This document shows positions 31,979-42,171 of a stretch of 64,000 nucleotides of DNA, piece by piece. The stretch is from contig NZ_LGRA01000021.1 in the NCBI RefSeq assembly GCF_003116095.1, positions 2,704,025-2,768,024 of the forward strand, read 5' to 3'. The notes under the pieces were generated by a model, which saw nothing but the letters and a program-made list of their open reading frames with translations, was not told the DNA's origin and made no database searches. Within the stretch, counting starts at the first letter, position 1; the number at the start of each line of letters is the position of its first letter. A program made the translations under genes and the position numbers. Source of the DNA: Azospirillum sp. TSO35-2 (GTDB lineage Bacteria > Pseudomonadota > Alphaproteobacteria > Azospirillales > Azospirillaceae).

Positions 31979-32782
31979 TTACGCCTTCAGCTTGTAGCCA
32001 GTCTTGAACATCCGCCACGCCAGCCACCACAGCCCGAGATTCACCCCCAGCATCACGGCGACGCCAAGCCAGCGCGACCCGTCCGAGGTGCCGATGAAAC
32101 CGTAGCGGAACCCGTCGATCATGTAGAAGAACGGGTCGAAATGGGCGACCCACCAGAAGATTTCCGGCAGGGTGTCGACCGAATAGAAGGTGCCGGACAG
32201 GAAGGACAGCGGTGTCACCACGAAGTTGGTCACCGCGGCGATGTTGTCGAACTTCTCCGACCAGACGCCGCCGACCAGCCCGACCAGCGACAGCAGCATC
32301 GACGCCATGACGGCGTGGAACAGCACGAAGCCGGGGTGCGGCATGTGCATCGGGATCACCGCCCAGATCGCCAGCCCGGTGACCAGCCCGACCACGACGC
32401 CGCGGGTGATGCCGCCGAAGACGAAGCCGCTGACCAGCTCCGCCGGCGACAGCGGCGGCATCAGGATGTCGACGATGTTGCCCTGCACCTTGGCGATCAC
32501 CACCGAGGAGGAGGTGTTGGCGAAGGCGTTCTGCACCATCGCCATCATGATCAGGCCGGGGGCCAGGAACTCCAGGTAGGGCGTGCTTCCCACCATCCGC
32601 ACCGCCGAGCCGAGCGACAGGGCGAACACCGCGTAGTACAGCAGCGTCGTCACCACCGGCGCCCAGACGGTCTGCTGGTGGACCTTGATGAAGCGGCGGA
32701 CCTCACGCGCGTAGAGCGTCCACAGGCCGATCCAGTTGACGGAACCGACGTCGCGGGGCATGGGAGGAAGGGGAAGGGTCAT
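31979..32782 (-). CDS. ABC-2-type transporter permease without adjacent ATPase
   Basis: The 267-residue membrane protein has about six membrane helices and the ABC-2 permease style of NodJ/DrrB-type exporters. It starts with a cytosolic LWTLYAREVRRFIKVHQQTV, and has VWAPVVTTLLYYAVFALSLG, then FAPGL-like LEFLAPGLIMMAMVQNAF and a late FFYMIDGFRYGFIG. It should form half of an export channel with an ATPase subunit, but no ABC ATPase gene lies on either side here. The substrate is unknown. Confidence 0.88.
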   Translation of the reverse strand: MTLPLPPMPRDVGSVNWIGLWTLYAREVRRFIKVHQQTVWAPVVTTLLYYAVFALSLGSAVRMVGSTPYLEFLAPGLIMMAMVQNAFANTSSSVVIAKVQGNIVDILMPPLSPAELVSGFVFGGITRGVVVGLVTGLAIWAVIPMHMPHPGFVLFHAVMASMLLSLVGLVGGVWSEKFDNIAAVTNFVVTPLSFLSGTFYSVDTLPEIFWWVAHFDPFFYMIDGFRYGFIGTSDGSRWLGVAVMLGVNLGLWWLAWRMFKTGYKLKA

Positions 32783-32917
32783 CGCGTCACGATCTGCCTT
32801 TTTTGGCCCGCGCCGCCGGGCGTGGCTGAAGGGGCCGGAACTTTACGGCGCCGAGAGGGTCACGGACTGTACGTGCGGCCCGCCCGTCCGGCAACCGCCG
32901 CCGCCGAAGGGACTGCC

Positions 32918-33511
32918 ATGAACACCGACGATAAGCGTCCACCCCGGACGGGAACGTCCCAGCCGGCCGGAAAGCCGGTGAAGCGGGTCACCCCGCAGTA
33001 TCTGGAGAACGCCGCGCTGTATTATCTGGAGCGCTTCGCCAGCTCGACCGCCAACCTGCGCCGGGTGCTGATGCGCAAGGTCGATCTGTCGGCCAGGGCG
33101 CACGACACCGACCGCGAGGAGGGCGCCCGCTGGGTCGAGGAACTGCTGGCCCGCTACGTCCGCAGCGGCCTGCTGAACGACGAGACCTACGCCCGCATGC
33201 GGACCGAGAGCCTGCACCGCCGCGGCGCCTCCACCCGCCTGATCGCCCAGAAGCTGGCCGGCAAGGGCATCGGCCGCGACGAGGCCGACAAGGCGCTGGA
33301 CAGCCTGCGCGAGGATGTCGGCCCGGACCTGGACCTGTCGGCGGCGCTGGCGCTCGCCAGACGGCGGCGCCTGGGGCCCTACCGCTTGCCGGAGGTGCGG
33401 GCGGCCCACCGCGACAAGGACCTGGCGGCGCTGGGCCGCGCCGGCTTCGGCTATGAGATCGCCCGGCGCGTGGTCGACGCGGAGGATCCGGAGGAGTTGT
33501 CGGGGGAATAG
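32918..33511 (+). CDS. recX: RecX-family regulatory protein
   Basis: The 197-residue helical protein is a RecX: tandem three-helix modules with ALYYLERFASSTANLRRVL, then ARYVRSGLLNDETYARMRTE and RRGASTRLIAQKLAGKGIG, and a last module LAALGRAGFGYEIARRVVDA. RecX modulates RecA filaments. It is not next to recA, as is common in alphaproteobacteria. The ATG at 32918 has AAGGGA 7 bases upstream; the Lys/Pro/Thr-rich first 25 residues look disordered. It is divergent from the ABC-2 permease gene. Confidence 0.9.
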   Translation: MNTDDKRPPRTGTSQPAGKPVKRVTPQYLENAALYYLERFASSTANLRRVLMRKVDLSARAHDTDREEGARWVEELLARYVRSGLLNDETYARMRTESLHRRGASTRLIAQKLAGKGIGRDEADKALDSLREDVGPDLDLSAALALARRRRLGPYRLPEVRAAHRDKDLAALGRAGFGYEIARRVVDAEDPEELSGE

Positions 33512-33710
33512 GGGGCGGTCCCGCTTCGGCACCGGCACGCGTGCCCCATCGCCGACCCCAGAAACGACGAAACGCGCGGCACCCTTTCGGATGTCGCGCG
33601 CCGCTCTCTACCGGGAGTCGGAATCGTCCTGTACGCGTCCTAATTCTCGTCGGCGGAACGGATGACCGCCCCGCCTCAGCACACCAAACGCGATCCAGAT
33701 CGGGAAGCGA

Positions 33711-34010
33711 TCAGGCCGCGGCCTGCTGCTTCTCCTGCGCCTTGGCGATACGACGCTTCAGGCGACGGGCGTCCAGGCTCAGCACGTCGTCCTTCGCGTC
33801 GAGCAGGAAGGCATCGATGCCGCCCTTGTGCTCGATCGAGCGGATCGCGTTCACCGAGATGCGCAGACGCACCACCTGCCCCAGGCTGTCGCTGAGCAGC
33901 GACGCGTCCTGGAGGTTCGGCTGGAAGCGACGGCGATTCCTGTTGTTGGCATGGCTGACGTTGTTGCCAAACTGCGTGCCCTTGTTGGTCACGGCGCACC
34001 GACGTGCCAT
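33711..34010 (-). CDS. rpmB: 50S ribosomal protein L28
   Basis: The 99-residue protein begins MARRCAVTNKGTQFGNNVSH, followed by NNRNRRRFQPNLQDASLLS, the L28 signature, and ends in a basic, Ala/Gln-rich tail. It is a large-subunit ribosomal component. The upstream region holds a strong promoter. It is convergent with recX; the 199-base gap contains the palindrome GGCACGCGTGCC at 33534 but no clear T-tailed terminator. Confidence 0.97.
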   Translation of the reverse strand: MARRCAVTNKGTQFGNNVSHANNRNRRRFQPNLQDASLLSDSLGQVVRLRISVNAIRSIEHKGGIDAFLLDAKDDVLSLDARRLKRRIAKAQEKQQAAA

Positions 34011-34077
34011 CGGACTGATCCTTTATTTTAGCAAATGAAACCCGGTATCGGACGGCCCGCCGCCCGAAGGAGGCCGC

Positions 34078-34107
34078 TATATAGTCGAACAAAAGCGCGG
34101 TCGTCAA
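34078..34107 (-). promoter_or_regulatory. Probable promoter of rpmB
   Basis: On the minus strand TTGACG (34107-34102) is followed after 18 bases by TATATA (34083-34078), 68 bases before the rpmB start. Confidence 0.6.
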
Positions 34108-34178
34108 GCCGGGATCCGCAAACAAACCCACGAAAAACGAGCGGCCGTCCGAGTCGGGACGAGTCGAAGCGCGGCGGC

Positions 34179-34198
34179 CTCTTCGATCAGACGAAGAG
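34179..34198 (-). terminator. Stem-loop after the phasin gene
   Basis: CTCTTCG (34179-34185) pairs with CGAAGAG (34192-34198), with flanking GC-rich sequence able to extend the stem. It lies 19 bases past the phasin stop; there is no T-run. Confidence 0.45.
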
Positions 34199-34217
34199 AC
34201 GGCGCCGCGCCGATTCT

Positions 34218-34976
34218 TCAGTTGAGGGTCGAGCTGGTCTTCGCGGCCGGCTTGGCACCACGGCGCGCGGCCGGCTTGGCCTCCGCCTTGACCGCGGCCG
34301 GCGCCGCCTTGGGAGCGGCAACCGGCGCGACCTTCTCGGCCTTCACGGTTTCGACCAGGGCCTTGACCGGGACCTCCAGCGGCTTGGCGGCCGCCGTGGT
34401 GGCGACCGGAGCCGTTTCGGCGACCGGAGCCGGAGCCGGCGCGGGCTTCGGCGCTTCCGGAACGGGGGCAGCGGCCACCGGGGCCGGGGGCGGGATCGGA
34501 GCGGCCGGAGCCGGGGCGGCCACCTTGGCCTCGACCTTCGGCGCGACCGGCTTCGGCGCGGGGGCCGGGGTCGCGACCGGAGCCGCCACGGGGGCCGCAA
34601 CCGGGGCCACGGCCGTCGGGGCCTCCTTGGGCGCGGTCGCCACGGCCGGCAGCGTCGTGATTTCGGCGGCGATCTTCGCGGACACGTCCAGGAAGCCCTG
34701 CACGCCCTCGGTCACGCGGGCCTGGGTGGTGGACAGCCAGTCGCGCTGCAGCGCCGCCAGATCGGCCGGGCTGCGGGCCTTGCCCAGACCGGCGGCCAGG
34801 CGGCTGGCGTCGTTGACCGAGGCGGTGACGCCGTCGAACCAGCGGCGATAGCCGTCCTGCATCAGGCCGGCGACGCGCGCCGACTTGGCGGCGGTCGTCT
34901 CGGCGTTGGTCTTGGCCAGCGAGCCGGCCTGCGTGAACAGACCCAGGACATTGGCGGGGGTGGGACGTGCGGACAT
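34218..34976 (-). CDS. Phasin-family protein with Ala/Pro-rich tail
   Basis: The 252-residue protein has an N-terminal helical phasin domain (about residues 1-105) with LFTQAGSLAKTNAETTAAKS, RWFDGVTASVNDASRLAAGL and LAALQRDWLSTTQARVTEGV. A long low-complexity tail of Ala, Pro, Val and Lys (about 115-252), ending in a basic RRGAKPAAKTSSTLN, follows, in the style of histone-like or PhaF proteins. Phasins coat polyhydroxyalkanoate granules; the basic tail could bind DNA as in PhaF. The ATG at 34976 has GGGAGA upstream. Granule function is inferred from the family. Confidence 0.82.
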   Translation of the reverse strand: MSARPTPANVLGLFTQAGSLAKTNAETTAAKSARVAGLMQDGYRRWFDGVTASVNDASRLAAGLGKARSPADLAALQRDWLSTTQARVTEGVQGFLDVSAKIAAEITTLPAVATAPKEAPTAVAPVAAPVAAPVATPAPAPKPVAPKVEAKVAAPAPAAPIPPPAPVAAAPVPEAPKPAPAPAPVAETAPVATTAAAKPLEVPVKALVETVKAEKVAPVAAPKAAPAAVKAEAKPAARRGAKPAAKTSSTLN

Positions 34977-35194
34977 GGCGTTGTCTCCCGTGGACGGTGC
35001 CTTGGACATTGGCGGAAACGCGTTGGCGGAAACGGAAAGGCCGCTCCGGCGTAACCCCAGGAGACCGCGGGCACCCCGGCCCAAGCGCAGCCGCCGTTAC
35101 CGGCGCGCGACGCCCCTTTCCCGCCCGATCCAAAATATCCCCACGGGCGCTGCGGTGCAACAGTTTTGTTGCGGTGCAGCATAAGCTGTTCGGG

Positions 35195-36205
35195 TTATGC
35201 GCCGGCCGCCGGATCACCCGTTTGATCGAGGAAGCGGGCCAGCAGGCTGTGCGCCGCCGTGGTCGGGATGATCGTGCCGTCGGTGACGCTCGCCTCGATC
35301 CGCGCCAGATCGGCGCGCACGGCGGGATGGGCGCGGAAGCGGTCGATCAGCGACTCGCGGATCTCGCTCCACAGCCAGGCGCGGGCCTGCTCGGCCCGGC
35401 GGGTGGCGCGCTGGCCGTTGGCCGCGGTCAGCGTCCGGTGTTCGTCGATGGTGTCCCAGACGGTGTCGACGCCGGTCTTGTGGACGGCGGAGCAGCTCAG
35501 CACCGGCACCCGCCAGTCGCCGTGGCGCAGCAGGGTCAGCGCGTGGCGGTAATCGGCGACGGTGTGGCGCGCGGTGGCGGCGAGGTCGCCGTCGGCCTTG
35601 TTGACGACGACGAGGTCGGCCAGTTCGACGATGCCCTTCTTGATGCCCTGCAGTTCGTCGCCGCCGGCCGGCAGCAGCAGCAGCATGAACAGGTCGACCA
35701 TGTCGGCGACCGCGGTTTCCGACTGGCCGACGCCGACCGTCTCGACGATGATCACGTCGAAGCCGGCGGCCTCGCAGATCAGCATCGCCTCGCGGGTGCG
35801 CCGCGCCACGCCGCCCAGCGTCGACCCGGCGGGCGATGGGCGGATGAAGGCGTCAGGGTCGCGCGACAGGTCGATCATCCGCGTCTTGTCGCCCAGGATC
35901 GAGCCGCCGGTGCGTTGCGACGACGGATCGACCGCCAGCACCGCGACCTTGTGCCCCAGCCCGATGACGTGCAGCCCGAACGCCTCGATGAAGGTCGACT
36001 TCCCCACCCCCGGCACGCCGGAAATGCCGAGCCGCACCGAGTTGCCGGTGTGCGGCAGCAGCGCCGCCAGCAGCGCGTCGGCGGTGGCGCGGTGGTCGGG
36101 TCGGGTCGATTCGATCAGCGTGATCGCACGGGCCAGAGCGCGGCGGTCGCCGGAGCGGACGGCTTCGGCGAGGCGGGCGGCATCTTGCGGGGCGGTGTCG
36201 GTCAT
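35195..36205 (-). CDS. meaB: Methylmalonyl-CoA mutase-associated GTPase MeaB
   Basis: The 336-residue G3E-type GTPase has a Walker A in GISGVPGVGKSTFIEAFG (about residues 60-77), AVDPSSQRTGGSILGDKTRM, DVIIVETVGVGQSE and the guanine-binding VVNKAD (about 198-203). It protects and reactivates the B12-dependent mutase. No mutase gene is in the window. It lies 97 bases downstream of yejF on the same strand; an operon is possible but a functional link is doubtful. Confidence 0.94.
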   Translation of the reverse strand: MTDTAPQDAARLAEAVRSGDRRALARAITLIESTRPDHRATADALLAALLPHTGNSVRLGISGVPGVGKSTFIEAFGLHVIGLGHKVAVLAVDPSSQRTGGSILGDKTRMIDLSRDPDAFIRPSPAGSTLGGVARRTREAMLICEAAGFDVIIVETVGVGQSETAVADMVDLFMLLLLPAGGDELQGIKKGIVELADLVVVNKADGDLAATARHTVADYRHALTLLRHGDWRVPVLSCSAVHKTGVDTVWDTIDEHRTLTAANGQRATRRAEQARAWLWSEIRESLIDRFRAHPAVRADLARIEASVTDGTIIPTTAAHSLLARFLDQTGDPAAGA

Positions 36206-36302
36206 GGCGGTGGCGTCGGGCTGTGCGGAGGGACCGCCACCCTACCCGCGGCGCGGTCCCGGATAAAGCGTCCGGCAGTCCCGCGACGTCACGTCCGCAC
36301 CC

Positions 36303-37943
<1,641 letters not shown>

Positions 37944-37965
37944 GTCGGGCTCATGGTCGTCGTCC

Positions 37966-39048
37966 TCACTCCGCCGCCTCCTTGCGGGCCGTCGTGGCGG
38001 CGGCCTCGCCGGGCATGGCGGTCGACATCAGGGCGATGGTCTTGCGCGGGTCGAAGGCGTCGCGCACCGCCTCGCCGATGAAGATCAGCAGGCTCAGCAT
38101 GATCGCCAGCACGAAGAAGGCGGTCAGCCCCAGCCAGGGCGCCTGCAGGTTGGCCTTGCCCTGCGCCAGCAGCTCGCCCAGCGACGGCGAGCCCGGTGGC
38201 AGGCCGAAGCCCAGGAAGTCCAACGCGGTCAGCGTGGTGATCGAGCCGTTGAGGATGAAGGGCAGGAAGGTCAGCGTCGCCACCATGGCGTTGGGCAGGA
38301 CGTGGCGCACCATGATGGTGACGTCGCCGGCCCCCAGCGCCTTGGCGGCGCGCACGTAATCCAGGTTGCGCGCCCGCAGGAACTCCGCCCGCACCACATG
38401 GACCAGCGCCGTCCACGAGAACAGCAGCAGCAGGCCCAAGAGCCACCAGAAGGTCGGCGTCACCACGCTGGCCAGGATGATCAGCAGGAACAGGGTGGGC
38501 AACCCCTGCCAGATCTCGATGAAGCGCTGGAACAGCAGGTCGGTCAGCCCGCCGAAATAGCCCTGGACCGCCCCGGCCGCCACCCCGACGACCGACGAGA
38601 AGGCGGTCAGCACCAGCCCGAACAGCACCGAGATGCGAAAGCCGTAGATCAGCCGCGCCACCACGTCGCGCCCCTGGTCGTCGGTGCCCAGCCAGTTCTC
38701 GGCCGACGGCGGCGCCGGGGCCGGGACCGGCAGGTTGTAGTTGATGGTGCGGTAGCTGTAGGGGATCGGCGGCCAGACCATCCAGCCCTTGGCATTGATC
38801 AGGTCGCGGACGAAGGGGTCGCGGTAGTCGGTTTCGGTCTCGAACTCGCCGCCGAAGGTGGTTTCCGGGTAGGCGTTGAAGACCGGCCAGTAATAGTGGT
38901 TCTCGTATTCGATCAGCAGCGGCTTGTCGTTGGCGATGAACTCCGCCCCCAGCGAGGCGACGAACAGCAGCAGGAACAGCCAGAAGGACCAGAATCCGCG
39001 GCGGTTCGCCTTGAAATTGTCCAGCCGGCGCCGGGTCAGCGGAGACAT
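37966..39048 (-). CDS. yejE: Peptide ABC importer permease (YejE type)
   Basis: The 360-residue permease begins MSPLTRRRLDNFKANRRGFW, has a first membrane helix, a large periplasmic part with YSYRTINYN (about residues 110-118), then ENWLGTDDQGRDVVARLIYG and the BPD_transp_1 core with five helices. Its EAA-like loop is in VRAAKALGAGDVTIMVRHV. The ATG overlaps the yejB stop (TGATG), indicating coupling. It pairs with YejB. Confidence 0.93.
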   Translation of the reverse strand: MSPLTRRRLDNFKANRRGFWSFWLFLLLFVASLGAEFIANDKPLLIEYENHYYWPVFNAYPETTFGGEFETETDYRDPFVRDLINAKGWMVWPPIPYSYRTINYNLPVPAPAPPSAENWLGTDDQGRDVVARLIYGFRISVLFGLVLTAFSSVVGVAAGAVQGYFGGLTDLLFQRFIEIWQGLPTLFLLIILASVVTPTFWWLLGLLLLFSWTALVHVVRAEFLRARNLDYVRAAKALGAGDVTIMVRHVLPNAMVATLTFLPFILNGSITTLTALDFLGFGLPPGSPSLGELLAQGKANLQAPWLGLTAFFVLAIMLSLLIFIGEAVRDAFDPRKTIALMSTAMPGEAAATTARKEAAE

Positions 39049-40157
39049 CACACCCTCCGCGATTCGAAGTCGATGCGGGGATCGACCATCACATAGGTGA
39101 TGTCGCCGACCAGATTCATGATCAGCCCCAGCAGCGTGAAGAAGTACAGCGTGCCGAACATCACCGGATAGTCGCGGTTGATCGCCGCCTCGAAGCCCAG
39201 CAGCCCCAGCCCGTCGAGCGAGAAGATCACCTCGATCAGCAGGGCGCCGGTGAACAGGATGCCGATGAAGGCGCCGGGGAAGCCGGCGATGACGATCAGC
39301 ATGGCGTTGCGGAAGATGTGGCCGTACAGCACGCGGTTCTCGCTCAACCCCTTGGCGCGGGCGGTGATGACGTACTGCTTGCCGACCTCCTCCAGGAAGG
39401 AGTTCTTGGTCAGCATGGTCAGGCCGGCGAAGCCGCCGATCACCATGGACAGCACCGGCAGCGCCATGTGCCAGGCATAGTCGAGTGCCTGCTTGTACCA
39501 GGGCAGCTGCGCCCAATTGTCCGACACCAGCCCGCGCAGCGGGAACCAGTCGAGGTAGCGGCCGCCGGCGAACACCACGATCAGCAGCACCGCGAACAGG
39601 AAGCTGGGGATGGCGTAGCCGACGATCACCACGCCGGAGGTCCAGACGTCGAAGGGCTGGCCGTCGCGCACCGCCTTGGCGATGCCGAGCGGGATCGACA
39701 CCAGATAGACGATCAGCGTCGTCCAGATGCCGAGCGAGATCGACACCGGCATCTTCTCGATCACCAGATCGACGACGCGGCGGTCGCGGAAGTAGCTGTT
39801 GCCGAAGTCGAAGCGGATGTAGTTCGACATCATGTGGATGAACCGCTCGTGCAGCGGCTTGTCGAAGCCGAACTCCTTCTCCAGCTGCTTGATGAAGGCG
39901 GGGTCGAGGCCCTGGGCGCCGCGGTACTTGCTGCCGGTGTCGCCGCCGGCCTGGTTCTGGCGCTGCGCGGTGTTGGCGTCGCCACCGGCGGTGCCGCCGA
40001 TGCGCGAGGTCGCCTCCACCGCGGTGCCCTGGACGCGGGCGATCATCTGCTCGATCGGGCCGCCGGGGGCGATCTGCACGATCAGGAAATTGATCACCAT
40101 GATCCCGAACAGGGTCGGGATGATCAGCAACAGGCGGCGGATGATGTAAGCCAGCAT
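39048..40157 (-). CDS. yejB: Peptide ABC importer permease (YejB type)
   Basis: The 369-residue permease begins MLAYIIRRLLLIIPTLFGIM, the classic DppB/OppB-type first helix. A longer periplasmic segment (about residues 40-110) follows, which is a YejB trait, including DPAFIKQLEKEFGFDKPL. The membrane core has a loop with ITARAKGLSENRVLYGHIF. It forms the channel with YejE. The ATG at 40157 was chosen; the upstream extension is short and not conserved. Confidence 0.93.
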   Translation of the reverse strand: MLAYIIRRLLLIIPTLFGIMVINFLIVQIAPGGPIEQMIARVQGTAVEATSRIGGTAGGDANTAQRQNQAGGDTGSKYRGAQGLDPAFIKQLEKEFGFDKPLHERFIHMMSNYIRFDFGNSYFRDRRVVDLVIEKMPVSISLGIWTTLIVYLVSIPLGIAKAVRDGQPFDVWTSGVVIVGYAIPSFLFAVLLIVVFAGGRYLDWFPLRGLVSDNWAQLPWYKQALDYAWHMALPVLSMVIGGFAGLTMLTKNSFLEEVGKQYVITARAKGLSENRVLYGHIFRNAMLIVIAGFPGAFIGILFTGALLIEVIFSLDGLGLLGFEAAINRDYPVMFGTLYFFTLLGLIMNLVGDITYVMVDPRIDFESRRV

Positions 40158-40232
40158 CGCGGGTGTCCCGACCCTCCCCAATCTTAAAGATGACGGCCCT
40201 CAAGATGACGGCAGCTTAGACCAAACGGTTGC

Positions 40233-42095
40233 TCAGGGTCCCGTGCGACGTGCGCTGTCGGCCAGCTTGGCGTTCTTGGCCGGATCGACCCACCAGTTGT
40301 CGAGGAAGCCCAGCCCGTACTTCTGGGCAACCGCCGGATGGGAGAAACGGTTCCAGTAGGCGACGCGGTAGACGCTGTCGTACCACTGCGGGATGACGTA
40401 CCAGTTCCACAGCAGCACGCGGTCGAGCGCGTGGGTGGCGGTGATCAGCGCCTCGCGGTCGGGGGCGGCGATCACCGTCTCCACCAACTTGTCGACCGCC
40501 GGGTTCTTGATGCCGATGCTGTTGCGGCTGCCGGCCAAGTCGGCGCGCGAGGATTCCCAGTAGTCGCGCTGTTCGTTGCCGGGCGACAACGACTGCGGGA
40601 ACCGCTCGATGATCATATCGTAGTCGAAATTGTCGGTGCGGTTCTGGTACTGCGCGCTGTCGACCACGCGGATCTGCGCCTCGATGCCGGCGCGCTCCAG
40701 GTTGCGCAGGAAGGGCTGGACGATGCGCTCCATGTCGGCCTGGACCAGCAGGATCTCGAAACGGAAGGGCTGGCCCTGGGCGTTCGCCAGCTTGCCGTTC
40801 TTCAGCTCCCAGCCGGCGTCCTTCAGCAGGCCCAGCGCGGTGCGCAGGTTGCCGCGGATGTTGCCGCTGCCGTCGGTCTTCGGCGGCTCGTAGGGTTTGG
40901 TGAAGACCTCGTCGGGGATCTGGCCGCGCAACGGCTCCAGCAGCTTCAGCTCCTCGGGCGAGGGCAGGCCGCTGGAGGCCAGTTCGGTGTTGGCGAAATA
41001 GCTCTTGGTGCGCTGGTACAGGCCATAGGACAGGTTGGCGCGGGTCCATTCATAGTCGAACAGGTAATTCAGCGCCTCGCGCACCCGGCGGTCCTGGAAG
41101 ATCGGGCGGCGGATGTTGAAGGCGAAGGCCTGCATGCCCTGCGGGTCCTGGTTCTTCAACTCCTCCCGGACGATCTGGCCGTTCTGGACGGCGGGAGTGT
41201 TGTAGCCGTTGGTCCAGTTCTTCGACGAGTTCTCCAGCCGGAAATCAAAGGCACCGGCCTTGAACGCCTCGAAGGCGACGTCGAGGTCGCGGTAATAGTC
41301 GTAGCGGATGCGGTCGAAATTGTAGCGGCCGCGGTTGATCGGCAGATCCTTGGCCCACCAGTCCTTCACCCGCTCGTAGGTGATGGAGCGGCCGGGCTGG
41401 ACGTCCACCACCTTGTAGGGGCCGCTGCCGATCAGCGGGTCCAGCGTGGTGGTGCCGAAGTCGCGGTTGGCGAAGGCGTGCTTGGGCAGCACCGGCAACT
41501 GGCCCATGATGACCGGCAATTCGGCGTTGTCGGTGCCGCGGAAGGTGAATTTCACCGTGCGCTCGCCGGTCTTCTCCGCCTTCACGACGTCGGCGTAATA
41601 GGTGCGGTAGAGCGGGTGGCCCTTCTCCTTCAGCGTTTCGAAGCTCCAGATCACGTCGTCGACCGTCACCGGCGTGCCGTCGTGGAAGCGGGCCTCGGGC
41701 CGCAGGGTGAAGGCGACCCAACCGCGGTCGTCGGCGACCTGGATGGTTTCGGCGAGCAGGCCGTATTCGGTGATCGCCTCGTCGCCGTTGCTGGTGGTCA
41801 GCGTGTCGAACACCAGCCCGGCCCCGGCGGCGGCCTGGCCGCGCAGGATGAAGGGGTTCAGGTTGTCGAAGCCGCCGAAGGCCATCATCTTGACCTCGCC
41901 GCCCTTCGGGGCGTTGGGGTCGACATAGTCGAGATGCTGGAAGTCCGGCCCGTATTTCGGCTTGCCGTGCAGCGCAAGGGCGTGGCTGCCCTTTGGTGCT
42001 GCCGCGTCCTGCGCCGCCGCCGGGGTCGCCAGCAGCAGCGCGCCCGCGACCGCGACCCTCAGGCCGGTGCCCAGCCACCGCATTCCACTGGTCAT
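40233..42095 (-). CDS. yejA: ABC importer periplasmic binding protein, YejA-like (copy 2)
   Basis: The 620-residue protein has a signal peptide ending near TPAAAQDAAA (about residue 30), and an SBP family 5 body. KYGPDFQHLDYVDPNAPKGG, then FDNLNPFILRG, YWESSRADLAGSRNSIG and a C-terminal VLLWNWYVIPQWYDSVYRVA are typical of YejA proteins. It delivers peptides to YejBEF. The ATG has GGAAGGGAT upstream. It is 75 bases upstream of yejB and directly follows a second, similar binding-protein gene. Confidence 0.92.
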   Translation of the reverse strand: MTSGMRWLGTGLRVAVAGALLLATPAAAQDAAAPKGSHALALHGKPKYGPDFQHLDYVDPNAPKGGEVKMMAFGGFDNLNPFILRGQAAAGAGLVFDTLTTSNGDEAITEYGLLAETIQVADDRGWVAFTLRPEARFHDGTPVTVDDVIWSFETLKEKGHPLYRTYYADVVKAEKTGERTVKFTFRGTDNAELPVIMGQLPVLPKHAFANRDFGTTTLDPLIGSGPYKVVDVQPGRSITYERVKDWWAKDLPINRGRYNFDRIRYDYYRDLDVAFEAFKAGAFDFRLENSSKNWTNGYNTPAVQNGQIVREELKNQDPQGMQAFAFNIRRPIFQDRRVREALNYLFDYEWTRANLSYGLYQRTKSYFANTELASSGLPSPEELKLLEPLRGQIPDEVFTKPYEPPKTDGSGNIRGNLRTALGLLKDAGWELKNGKLANAQGQPFRFEILLVQADMERIVQPFLRNLERAGIEAQIRVVDSAQYQNRTDNFDYDMIIERFPQSLSPGNEQRDYWESSRADLAGSRNSIGIKNPAVDKLVETVIAAPDREALITATHALDRVLLWNWYVIPQWYDSVYRVAYWNRFSHPAVAQKYGLGFLDNWWVDPAKNAKLADSARRTGP

Positions 42096-42171
42096 GTCCG
42101 ATCCCTTCCCTGGATTTTTTCTCTCTGGAAACCGTTCAGCCTGAGGGACTTGGCCCGTCGATCGGGCGCCA

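Noticed and set aside
33512..33710. Small gene or intrinsic terminator between recX and rpmB
   Set aside because: Only the palindrome GGCACGCGTGCC (33534-33545) and imperfect GC stems occur; short open frames have no ribosome-binding site or conserved look.
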